A stretch of 6,423 nucleotides of DNA. It comes from an uncultured bacterium. GTDB lineage: Bacteria > Pseudomonadota > Gammaproteobacteria > Burkholderiales > Burkholderiaceae_E. Position 1 is the first letter of the stretch, and each line of letters starts with the position of its first letter. Below the pieces are notes generated by a model. It saw only the letters and a program-made list of their open reading frames with translations, ran no database searches and had not been told where the DNA came from. The translations under genes were made by a program, and so were the position numbers. This document shows positions 1 to 5,998 of this stretch, in pieces. The DNA is taken from contig CAIPGD010000459.1 of assembly GCA_903864485.1 (NCBI GenBank), positions 1-6,423 on the forward strand. The letters run 5' to 3'.

Positions 1-48
1 CCACGTCAAACGCTGATCACGCGAACAGACTTTCGGTAAAGGCCTGCC

Positions 49-468
49 ATGGCGATGAACGTCGGCCCGTCCGGGGACGAGGACGAGGTCTTAAATGCGA
101 TCAATACGACGCCCCTGGTCGACGTAATGCTCGTTTTGCTGATTATTTTCCTGATCACGATTCCGGTGGTCACGACTTCAATCCAGTTGCAGTTGCCCAA
201 GGAAACCGTCGAGGAGCGTCAGTCAAAGCCTGAGAACGTTGTCATCTCAGTTGACGTCAAGGGTGATATTTTTTGGTATGACACCAAAATGAATGACGTT
301 GAGGTTCTGGTTGGCAAGCTGAAGATGGTCTCGACCAAGAGCCCTCAGCCCGAAGTCCATATTCGCGGCGACATGGCTTCGCGTTACAACAGCGTCGGCA
401 AGGTGATCTATGCGTGCCAGCGCGCCGGGATCACCAAAGTCTCGTTCATTACTGACCCGCAGCATTGA
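49..468 (+). CDS. exbD: ExbD-family biopolymer transport protein (first of two paralogues)
   Basis: Inner-membrane proton-channel subunit of the ExbB-ExbD-TonB complex, which powers TonB-dependent outer-membrane receptors using the proton motive force. The 139-residue length is typical of ExbD. A short cytoplasmic N-terminus leads to the signature NTTPLVDVMLVLLIIF (residues 19-34). This contains the membrane aspartate, here Asp25, matching the functional Asp25 of E. coli ExbD. One membrane helix spans about residues 23-43, followed by the LQLP turn and a periplasmic domain ending with a VHIRGD strand and a final KVSFI strand. The ATG at 49 is preceded by AAAGG (38-42) at 6 nt spacing; an alternative ATG at 55 is less well placed. 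Positions 1-48 probably hold the end of an upstream gene, expected to be exbB, but too little is present to identify it. TolR is the main alternative, but the adjacent tonB argues for ExbD. Confidence 0.93.
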   Translation: MAMNVGPSGDEDEVLNAINTTPLVDVMLVLLIIFLITIPVVTTSIQLQLPKETVEERQSKPENVVISVDVKGDIFWYDTKMNDVEVLVGKLKMVSTKSPQPEVHIRGDMASRYNSVGKVIYACQRAGITKVSFITDPQH

Positions 469-521
469 CTGTCTGCACTACCCGTCAACACTAACCCCGT
501 CCACGCGAGTTCGAGACCCTC

Positions 522-950
522 ATGGCAATGTCCGTTGGCCCCGGTGATTCATCTTCTGAAGATGAAGTCATGATGGATATGAACACCACTCCACTGATTG
601 ATGTGATGCTGGTGTTATTGGTGATGCTGATCATCACGATCCCGATTCAGCTTCACGCCGTCAATCTCGAGTTGCCAGTCGGCAAACCACCACAAACTGA
701 TCAAAAGCCTTTCATTATCAAAATCGACATCGATCGGGTCAACACGGTCTATTGGCAGGGATTGCCTGTGAATGGCCAGCAACTGGAATTGAACCTGCAG
801 TCAGCCTCCAAAATGGATCTGCCGCCTGAAATTCATATCCGGCCCGACAAAGACTCCAAGTACGAGTTGTTTGCCCACCTGATGGCCACCACCAAGCGGA
901 TGGGGTTGACGAAAGTTGCCGTCATCGGCAGCGAACAATTCGTCCGGTGA
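522..950 (+). CDS. exbD: ExbD-family biopolymer transport protein (second paralogue)
   Basis: Second ExbD-like subunit of 142 residues, 53 nt after the first and similar in layout. Both start MAM-x-VGP, have an acidic N-terminal stretch, and carry the signature NTTPLIDVMLVLLVMLI (residues 21-37). The proton-channel aspartate is Asp27. One membrane helix spans about residues 25-45, followed by a LELP turn. The periplasmic domain contains EIHIRPD (about 110-116), parallel to VHIRGD in the first copy, and ends LTKVAVIG. The two are clearly diverged after the membrane helix, so this is an old duplication and not a recent copy. Tandem exbD1-exbD2 pairs are known, for example beside tonB-exbB in Xanthomonas. 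The start at 522 has only a weak upstream purine stretch (CGAGA at 512-516), so translation may depend partly on coupling. The stop is 10 nt before tonB. Confidence 0.92.
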   Translation: MAMSVGPGDSSSEDEVMMDMNTTPLIDVMLVLLVMLIITIPIQLHAVNLELPVGKPPQTDQKPFIIKIDIDRVNTVYWQGLPVNGQQLELNLQSASKMDLPPEIHIRPDKDSKYELFAHLMATTKRMGLTKVAVIGSEQFVR

Positions 951-960
951 GCCGACGTCC

Positions 961-1695
961 ATGAGTTTTATTGAGCGGCCTAAACGATCCGCGCGCCAGG
1001 TCACTGGTCTGGTCAGCGTCGCGATCTTGCATGTAATCCTGGGCTGGGCCTTGGTCGCCGGCACTGCACGAGACGGTTTGAAGCTCCTGAAGAAACCACT
1101 GGAAGCCGTCGTGGTGCAGGAAGTAATCATCCCGCCTCCGCCGCCACCTCCGCCCCCGCCACCGCCGAAAAAGATCGAGCCGCCGGACCCGAAGGTGCCC
1201 CAGATTGTGGCCCCGCCGCCGCCCTATGTGCCCCCACCGGAAGTCCAGGTTCCCGTGCAATCAGCACCGGCGATCGTGGCGATGGCCGAGCCGCCCAAGG
1301 CGCCCGTCGTGATTGCCCCGCCGCCGCCGGCACCGGCTCCGGTTGTCGAGGCACCGCCGCCACCACCGCCTCCGCCCCCCAAACCGGCACCGCCCCCTCC
1401 ACCTCCGCCGCCGCCACCACCGCCGCCACCACCGCCGCCAAAGCCGAAGGAGATCGGGGTGGTCTGCCCGAGTCAGGTGGCGCCTGATATGCCCCGCCGT
1501 GCGGTACGCGAGGGGGTGAGCGGCGTGGTCAGAGCGCAGATCAAAATTGTCAACGGCGCGGTTGCGGACGTCACAATCTTGTCCGGCCCGAAGGTGTTTC
1601 ATGACGAAGTCACCAAGGCCATCAGGCAATATAAGTGTCTGGCAGGAAACGACGAGGTCGTTGCGACTCAGGAGTTTGTGTTCAAACTAGATTAG
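961..1695 (+). CDS. tonB: Energy transducer TonB with very long polyproline spacer
   Basis: TonB links the ExbB/ExbD motor in the inner membrane to outer-membrane receptors. The ATG at 961 gives 244 residues. It is preferred over an in-frame ATG at 916, which would overlap exbD by 35 nt; GGTGAG (946-951) lies 9 nt upstream. One membrane anchor spans about residues 14-34 and contains Ser19 and His24, comparable to the S-x3-H anchor motif of E. coli TonB but with one extra residue between. A proline-rich periplasmic spacer follows (about 58-163), with uninterrupted runs of 12 (58-69), 9 (132-140) and 17 prolines (144-160). The C-terminal TonB domain (about 165-244) shows VCPSQVAP, GVSGVVRAQIKIVNGAV, SGPKVFHDEV, QYKC and ATQEFVFKLD. 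Cys169 and Cys226 could form a disulfide. The gene lies 10 nt after the second exbD and 10 nt before the DUF1800 gene. Confidence 0.95.
   Translation: MSFIERPKRSARQVTGLVSVAILHVILGWALVAGTARDGLKLLKKPLEAVVVQEVIIPPPPPPPPPPPPKKIEPPDPKVPQIVAPPPPYVPPPEVQVPVQSAPAIVAMAEPPKAPVVIAPPPPAPAPVVEAPPPPPPPPPKPAPPPPPPPPPPPPPPPPPKPKEIGVVCPSQVAPDMPRRAVREGVSGVVRAQIKIVNGAVADVTILSGPKVFHDEVTKAIRQYKCLAGNDEVVATQEFVFKLD
1408..1440 (+). repeat. 12-nt tandem repeat inside the tonB polyproline run
   Basis: The four-codon unit CCGCCGCCACCA occurs about 2.75 times without mismatch and encodes residues 150-160 of the longest proline run. The unit is a multiple of three, so gain or loss of a copy changes the TonB spacer length without a frameshift. 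The rest of the run uses mixed proline codons (CCC, CCT, CCA, CCG), so only this part looks like a recent tandem expansion. Confidence 0.75.
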
Positions 1696-1705
1696 GCGCT
1701 CGTCG

Positions 1706-3136
1706 ATGCCCGAGCTTGAATCATTCACCGCCGCAAACCGGTTTGGGCTCGGTGCACGCCCTGCCGACGTGGCCCGCATCGCGCCCGATCCGCGGGCTTG
1801 GCTCGTGCGGCAAATCGAAAAGCCCGACAGCTTCCAGTTAAACGAGCCAAGCCTTCCCGGCCGACCACAAATCGCCCAGGCGCTGACGACGTTTTTGATT
1901 GCCCAGCGCGAACGGATGAATTCCGGGCCCAGCAACCTGAGCGCGGCCGAACAAGTCGCGGCAGTCGCCATGCCCCTGCGTGCGCTCAACCAGATTGCCG
2001 CCGAAGAAATTCTGGTCCGGACTCGCCACGGTCTGCAAACCGACGCGGATTTCGCCGAACGACTGGTTTATTTCTGGTCCAATCATTTCACCGTCGCTGC
2101 GACCAAGGCAACCACCATCCCTTGGGTCGGACTCTATGAGCGCGAAGTCATTCGCGCCAATCTCACCGGGCGTTTTAGCGACCTGTTGCTCGCAATGGCG
2201 CAACACCCCGGGATGCTCCTCTACCTGGATCAGGCGCAATCGATCGGACCGAATTCGTTGATTGGCCTGCGGCGTAATGGCGGCCTCAATGAGAACCTCG
2301 CGCGAGAGATTCTTGAGCTCCACACACTCGGCGTTCAAAGCGGTTATTCGCAAGCGGACGTGACCGAACTCGCCAAGGCACTAACGGGTTGGACCGTTGC
2401 AAGCCAACGAACCCAGCGTTGGGCGCCGAGCGCTCAGGCGGGTGACTTTGTCTTCATCGCTGACTGGCACGAACCGGGTTCCCGCACCGTGTTGGGACGG
2501 CGCTATCCGGAGGGCGGTGAAGAGCAAGCGCGCGCGATTCTTGTAGACCTCGCGCAACACCCTGCGACGGCGCGTCGCGTTGCGCGTCAGTTGGCTTGTC
2601 ATTTTGTCGCCGACGAGCCGCCGGTGCGTGCGATTGAGCAACTCGAGACCGCCTTCCTCGCGCATCACGGGGATCTCATCGCTGTTCACAAGGCACTCAT
2701 TGATCTGCCAGAGAACTGGAATGGGGTTGGGGCTGGTGGTGGCACCGAGGGCGACGGTGTGGTCACCCGAAAATTCAAATCCCCGACCGAATTCCTGATT
2801 TCGAGCTTGCGCATGTTGGGCCAGCGCACCATCGAACCCGCGCCCCTTCGTAACGCAATCACCCTGTTAGGGCAACCGCCGTTTCGGGCTCCCTCGCCAG
2901 CGGGTTGGCCCGACCGGGCGAGCCACTGGGCCGCTCCAGACGCCATCATGAAGCGCCTCGAATGGTCGCAGTTGCTCGCCGATCGTCTGGGCAATCGGGA
3001 GCGCCCAGAGGATCGACTGGCGCAGGCATTGGGTCCCGCAATGAGTGCGGAGACGCTGCGCGCTATCCGTCGCGCCGAAAGCCAGACTCAGGGCCTTGTG
3101 CTGGCGCTGATGAGCCCCGAGTTTCAACGCCGATAG
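1706..3136 (+). CDS. DUF1800 domain-containing protein
   Basis: A 476-residue protein of the DUF1800 family; the biochemical function is unknown. Family hallmarks occur in order: an N-terminal NRFGLGARP (11-19), YFWSNHFTV (122-130), HPGMLLYLD (167-175), the signature NENLAREILELHTLGV (195-210) with YSQADVTELAKALTGW (214-229), WHEPGSRTVLG (254-264), RRVARQLACHFVADEPP (290-306) and KFKSPTEFL (356-364). The length is normal. No signal peptide or membrane helix is apparent from this start. The ATG at 1706 lies 10 nt after the tonB stop, with only a weak AGG upstream, so coupling to tonB translation is likely. A glycine-rich stretch at about 339-352 sits just before KFKSPTEFL and looks like a lineage-specific insertion. 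DUF1800 genes commonly precede a DUF1501 gene, as here. The family call is firm; any role in secretion or envelope metabolism is inference. Confidence 0.93.
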   Translation: MPELESFTAANRFGLGARPADVARIAPDPRAWLVRQIEKPDSFQLNEPSLPGRPQIAQALTTFLIAQRERMNSGPSNLSAAEQVAAVAMPLRALNQIAAEEILVRTRHGLQTDADFAERLVYFWSNHFTVAATKATTIPWVGLYEREVIRANLTGRFSDLLLAMAQHPGMLLYLDQAQSIGPNSLIGLRRNGGLNENLAREILELHTLGVQSGYSQADVTELAKALTGWTVASQRTQRWAPSAQAGDFVFIADWHEPGSRTVLGRRYPEGGEEQARAILVDLAQHPATARRVARQLACHFVADEPPVRAIEQLETAFLAHHGDLIAVHKALIDLPENWNGVGAGGGTEGDGVVTRKFKSPTEFLISSLRMLGQRTIEPAPLRNAITLLGQPPFRAPSPAGWPDRASHWAAPDAIMKRLEWSQLLADRLGNRERPEDRLAQALGPAMSAETLRAIRRAESQTQGLVLALMSPEFQRR

Positions 3137-3139
3137 GAG
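3135..3139 (+). promoter_or_regulatory. Shine-Dalgarno of the DUF1501 gene, overlapping the DUF1800 stop
   Basis: AGGAG begins inside the TAG stop codon (3134-3136) of the DUF1800 gene and lies 8 nt before the ATG at 3148. It fixes the start of the DUF1501 gene at 3148 rather than further upstream in the long open frame, and it suggests the two genes are translated from one message. Confidence 0.8.
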
Positions 3140-3147
3140 TGGACACC

Positions 3148-4395
3148 ATGACGGATACGCTCAAAGGACCACTGCTTAACGACCTGACGATTTCGCGGCG
3201 ACAGTTTCTCCAGCAGACGGGCGCCTTGGGGCTGGCGAGCCTTGGTCAGTTGGCTTTTGCAGCGACGCCGGGTGATCGCAAATTCGTTTTCGTAATCCTG
3301 CGCGGCGCAATGGATGGGCTGGCTGCGGTCGCGCCTTATGGCGATGCGGCCTATCGGTCAGCGCGGGGCCGGCTGGCTTTTGATCCGCCAGGGTCGGGCG
3401 ATACGGGTCTGCTGCCGCTGGTCGACGGATTCGGCTTAAATCCACGTCTATCCTTTTTGCACGAACTCTGGCGCGATCGTGAAATGGCATTCATGCACGC
3501 CTGCGCGACGCCGTACCGCGACCGTTCGCATTTTGACGGACAGGACGTACTCGAAAGTGGTGCGAATCGGGTGTTCTCTGCCACTGACGGCTGGCTCAAC
3601 CGCGCACTAGCCGCGCGTCCTAATCAAGCCGCCAAGCATGCCCCTAACCGCGAAGGGATCGCCATTGCGGCGACCGTGCCGCTGGTGCTGCGAGGTGCTG
3701 CACCAAGCAGCTCGTGGGCGCCGTCCACCGCACCTTCGGCAGCACAGGACACGCTGGCCCGGCTGATGGATTTATATGCAGGCGATGCGTTGCTCGCACC
3801 TGCACTCGCCAGCGCCGTCCACAACCAGCAAACCGTCTCGGAAAGCCCGATGATGGCGGCGGGCGGCGAACACCCCAACAACAGTGCGCAGATCCGGATG
3901 GCCGAAGCTGCGGCCCGGTTGTTAATCGCACCGAACGGCCCCGCGGCAGCGGTGCTTTCCCTGGACGGTTGGGACACCCACGCCAATCAGGGAACCGTGC
4001 AAGGCGCTCTGGCTCTGCGCTTGGCGGGGCTCGACGGCAGTCTGCGCGCGCTCAAGTCTGGGCTGGGTCCGCAATGGGCGGACACGGTCGTGGTGGTCGC
4101 GACCGAGTTTGGCCGCACAGTGGCTGAAAATGGCACTGGCGGTACCGACCATGGCACCGGAAGCCTAGCGTTTGTGTTGGGTGGCGCAGTGCGCGGCGCT
4201 CGAATGCTGGGAGATTGGCCCACGCTGGCCCGTTCTGCGCTTTATGAAGGCCGAGATCTCGCGCCGGTCAATGATCTGCGCGGGCTGTTGATGGCCGTGC
4301 TGAGCGAACATTGGGAGATCGATGCCGACGTGTTGCAACGTCAGGTATTTCCGGGCGTAGGAAGAACCCAGACGTTCCCGCAACTGATCGTTTGA
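3148..4395 (+). CDS. DUF1501 domain-containing protein, Tat-exported
   Basis: A 415-residue DUF1501 protein, a family related to the alkaline phosphatase/sulfatase superfamily but without an assigned reaction. The open frame extends upstream to 2905, but the ATG at 3148 is chosen because a good Shine-Dalgarno lies 8 nt before it and it places a Tat signal at the N-terminus. That signal has the twin-arginine motif SRRQFLQ (16-22), a moderately hydrophobic segment (about 24-37) and a likely cleavage site after AFA (36-38). Family motifs are LRGAMDGL (51-58), DRSHFDGQDVLESG (125-138), GWDTHANQ (274-281), and TEFGRTVAENGTGG (319-332) followed by TDHG (333-336). The Asp/His-rich motifs could bind metal, by analogy with the superfamily. 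The product should be periplasmic. It is the last gene of the tonB cluster, and no clear intrinsic terminator follows. Confidence 0.92.
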   Translation: MTDTLKGPLLNDLTISRRQFLQQTGALGLASLGQLAFAATPGDRKFVFVILRGAMDGLAAVAPYGDAAYRSARGRLAFDPPGSGDTGLLPLVDGFGLNPRLSFLHELWRDREMAFMHACATPYRDRSHFDGQDVLESGANRVFSATDGWLNRALAARPNQAAKHAPNREGIAIAATVPLVLRGAAPSSSWAPSTAPSAAQDTLARLMDLYAGDALLAPALASAVHNQQTVSESPMMAAGGEHPNNSAQIRMAEAAARLLIAPNGPAAAVLSLDGWDTHANQGTVQGALALRLAGLDGSLRALKSGLGPQWADTVVVVATEFGRTVAENGTGGTDHGTGSLAFVLGGAVRGARMLGDWPTLARSALYEGRDLAPVNDLRGLLMAVLSEHWEIDADVLQRQVFPGVGRTQTFPQLIV

Positions 4396-4401
4396 CAAGA
4401 A

Positions 4402-4463
4402 CCCAGGGCTTGCCTACTTACGGCTTTCGCACTTAGGGCTTTCCCCCCTTAGGACTTTCCCGC
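4402..4463 (+). repeat. Array of four imperfect 15-16 nt direct repeats in the spacer
   Basis: Four contiguous units can be aligned: 4402-4416 (most degenerate), 4417-4431, 4432-4447 and 4448-4463. The last three follow CTTA, then C or G, then GGCTTTC or GACTTTC, then a C-rich end. The units share phase with no gaps. CTTACG (4417-4422) at the start of unit 2 is inverted as CGTAAG (4463-4468) just after the array, so the three better copies are enclosed by a 6-nt inverted repeat. The array lies between the DUF1501 stop and the dehydrogenase start, which would suit a set of binding sites or a leader element. No function can be assigned. Confidence 0.7.
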
Positions 4464-4480
4464 GTAAGCAGCCCGCTGTA

Positions 4481-4494
4481 ACCCCTACGGGGGT
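4481..4494 (+). other. Small GC-rich hairpin with UACG tetraloop
   Basis: ACCCC and GGGGT form a perfect 5-bp stem closed by a C-G pair around the loop TACG, a member of the unusually stable UNCG tetraloop class. No T-tract follows, so it is not a standard intrinsic terminator. It lies about 70 nt before the dehydrogenase start and could be a stabilising or processing element in the message. Alternatively it may be chance in GC-rich DNA. Confidence 0.45.
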
Positions 4495-4562
4495 CTCCGG
4501 CCCAGATAATCAGGCGGATGTCTGCCTCAAGACATTGAATGATTTTATCCATGGAGATCTTG

Positions 4563-5858
4563 ATGAAGCTCAATAAGATGTTGACCGCGCTGATCGTTGC
4601 CGGAATTGGCAGCAGCGTTGGCACGCTGGCGCTTGCTCAATCGGGCAAAGACAATCTCGCGACCCTGCAGCAAATGAAGGTCGCCACCACCGACCTGAAC
4701 ATCCCCGTCGTTCCGCAGGAAGGCAAGAACGCCGACGCCATCCGCGCGAATTTGAAGCATGTGAAATTGCCTGCTGGCTTCAAAATTGAACTGTATGCGG
4801 TCGTCCCTGATGCACGGCACATGGCTGTTGCCCCCTCGACCAACATGCTGTTTGTCGGCACCCGCAAGACCAAGGTCTGGGCGGTGACTGACCGCAATGG
4901 CGACGGAACGGCCGATGAGGTCAAGGCCTTCGCGCCTTCGCTGAATTTCAAGAATCCGAACGGCGTGTGCTGGACCAAGGATGGATTCCTGATCGTGGCT
5001 GAGCACAACCGCGTGCTGAACTTCCCCGCGGCCGAGTTCTTCTATGAAGGCCCGGACGTGGCAGTGATCGAAGTTGTGCCTCAGGGCAAACTCGTCCCCG
5101 TTGAAGAAGAGTCGTATAACCACGGCGCCCGCACTTGCCGGGTTGATGACAACAATCAGCTCTACGTGACTCTGGGCCAGCCTTACAACGTGCAACCGGC
5201 CAACAAGGTCGAGCTGTATGAAAAGCTCGGGATCGGCGGTGTGGTTCGTCTCGACGCGTTTGATGGATCCAAGCGTGAAGTCGTTGCGCGCGGTGTTCGT
5301 AACTCGGTTGGTATCGAGATCGATCCAAAGAGCAAAACGGTTTGGTTTACAGACAACCAAACCGACGGCATGGGTGACGACACTCCTCCGGGCGAGCTCA
5401 ACCGCATCACGAAAGCCGGTGGCGAGCACTTTGGCTATCCCTACATTCATGGCAAAAACACCCAGATCGCTGGCACCTCAGCCGCGCCTGATCTGAAAGA
5501 CATGAAGGCACCGGCTGTCTGGACCCAGCCACAGGTCGAGTTCCCAGCCCATCAGGCGCAACTTGGCCTGACGTTCTACAGCGGGAAGAAATTCCCAGCC
5601 AAGTATCAGGGTGGTATCTTCGTGGCCTCGCACGGTTCCTGGAACCGCACGAAAGCCAGCGGCGGCCTGATCAACTTCGTGCCGATGAAGGCCGATGGTA
5701 CGGCGGGTCCGTCTGAAGTCTTTGCGGACGGGTTCCTCGACGCAGAGACCGGGATCTACCGTGGTCGCCCGGTCGATGTCGCCCAGATGAAGGATGGTTC
5801 ACTGCTGATTTCGGACGATTACGTTGGCGCAATTTATCGCGTTACCTATTCGAACTGA
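4563..5858 (+). CDS. PQQ-type sugar/sorbosone dehydrogenase-like beta-propeller, secreted
   Basis: A 431-residue periplasmic protein of the PQQ-dependent soluble glucose/sorbosone dehydrogenase superfamily, expected to oxidise a sugar or other hydroxyl/aldehyde substrate; the true substrate is unknown. The ATG at 4563 is chosen over 4539 and 4551 because GGAG (4553-4556) lies 6 nt before it and a Sec signal peptide then starts cleanly (MKLNK, hydrophobic to about 24, cleavage after LALA at 25). Features in order: an EF-hand-like loop DRNGDGTADE (110-119), NGVCW (133-137), YNHGAR with His187, a likely equivalent of the catalytic His144 of soluble glucose dehydrogenase, GVRNSVG (Arg246, Asn247), WFTDN then GDDTPPGELN (261-280), HFGYPYIHG (289-297), SHGSWNR (357-363 region), YRGRPVDVA (Arg400, Arg402) and LLISDDYVGAIYRV near the end. 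These repeated strand motifs fit a six-bladed propeller. The residue equivalences are by eye. The next gene encodes a cytochrome c, a plausible electron acceptor. Confidence 0.88.
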   Translation: MKLNKMLTALIVAGIGSSVGTLALAQSGKDNLATLQQMKVATTDLNIPVVPQEGKNADAIRANLKHVKLPAGFKIELYAVVPDARHMAVAPSTNMLFVGTRKTKVWAVTDRNGDGTADEVKAFAPSLNFKNPNGVCWTKDGFLIVAEHNRVLNFPAAEFFYEGPDVAVIEVVPQGKLVPVEEESYNHGARTCRVDDNNQLYVTLGQPYNVQPANKVELYEKLGIGGVVRLDAFDGSKREVVARGVRNSVGIEIDPKSKTVWFTDNQTDGMGDDTPPGELNRITKAGGEHFGYPYIHGKNTQIAGTSAAPDLKDMKAPAVWTQPQVEFPAHQAQLGLTFYSGKKFPAKYQGGIFVASHGSWNRTKASGGLINFVPMKADGTAGPSEVFADGFLDAETGIYRGRPVDVAQMKDGSLLISDDYVGAIYRVTYSN

Positions 5859-5896
5859 GTTCAAAGCGAACCACGTACGACGCGAACGGATCGCGG

Positions 5897-5947
5897 GAGG
5901 CTGGGCCTGATTCGAATCTGATGAGGGTCTGATTCGGACCCAGCCTC
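5897..5947 (+). repeat. Inverted repeat with internal direct repeats, dehydrogenase-cytochrome spacer
   Basis: GAGGCTGGG (5897-5905) and CCCAGCCTC (5939-5947) form a perfect 9-bp inverted repeat. Between them are two copies of CTGATTCG (5907-5914 and 5929-5936), and the first lies within the 10-bp palindrome GATTCGAATC (5909-5918). GGGTC (5925-5929) could also pair with GACCC (5937-5941), competing with the outer stem. It ends 2 nt before the terminator hairpin. It may be an RNA structure in the dehydrogenase 3' region or a protein-binding site; no T-tract follows it directly. Confidence 0.55.
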
Positions 5948-5949
5948 TG

Positions 5950-5985
5950 AAGGACGGCGGTCACCTGACCACCGTCCTTTTTTTT
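5950..5985 (+). terminator. Strong intrinsic terminator
   Basis: AAGGACGGCGGTC (5950-5962) pairs with GACCACCGTCCTT (5967-5979) around the 4-nt loop ACCT. This gives a 13-position stem with a single C/A mismatch, followed by a tract of eight T residues (5978-5985). It follows the dehydrogenase stop by 91 nt and should end that transcript. Its T-tract directly touches the Shine-Dalgarno of the cytochrome gene, so no promoter can fit between the two. Confidence 0.9.
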
Positions 5986-5987
5986 GC

Positions 5988-5992
5988 AGGAG
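5988..5992 (+). promoter_or_regulatory. Shine-Dalgarno selecting a GTG start for the cytochrome gene
   Basis: AGGAG lies 6 nt before the GTG at 5999. It rules out the in-frame TTG at 5984, which lies inside the terminator T-tract and upstream of this site. The spacing is close to ideal, so GTG is the likely start despite being non-ATG. Confidence 0.8.
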
Positions 5993-5998
5993 ACTAAG

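Noticed and set aside
1..48. Possible tail of exbB
   Set aside because: Stops occur in two frames (TGA at 14-16, TAA at 37-39), but the few codons before them do not identify a protein. It is therefore not called, although exbB is expected here.
469..521. Spacer between the two exbD genes
   Set aside because: No hairpin, promoter or repeat worth calling was seen in these 53 nt.
1127..1629. Arg/Trp- or Ala-rich open frames in other frames across the tonB proline region
   Set aside because: Their composition is what the CCN repeats give when read in other frames; these are not genes.
1838..2353. A 171-codon minus-strand open frame within the DUF1800 gene
   Set aside because: The + strand frame there contains the hallmark DUF1800 motifs; the antisense product is unrecognisable.
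2905..3147. Upstream extension of the DUF1501 frame into the DUF1800 gene
   Set aside because: It overlaps the conserved DUF1800 C-terminus and would bury the Tat signal; the Shine-Dalgarno at 3135-3139 supports 3148.
4432..4463. Resemblance of the repeat unit (GGGCTTTCC, GGACTTTCC) to eukaryotic kappa-B sites
   Set aside because: The context is plainly bacterial; the match is coincidental.
4402..4463. CRISPR array
   Set aside because: The units are contiguous, only 15-16 nt long and imperfect, with no spacers and no cas genes nearby.
4505..4510. GATAAT as a -10 box for the dehydrogenase
   Set aside because: It resembles TATAAT, but there is no acceptable -35 hexamer at 16-18 nt spacing, so no promoter is called.
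4545..5450. A 301-codon open frame on the minus strand under the dehydrogenase gene
   Set aside because: It lies wholly within a well-supported gene whose product matches a known family. The minus-strand product shows no recognisable domain, so it is a shadow of codon bias.
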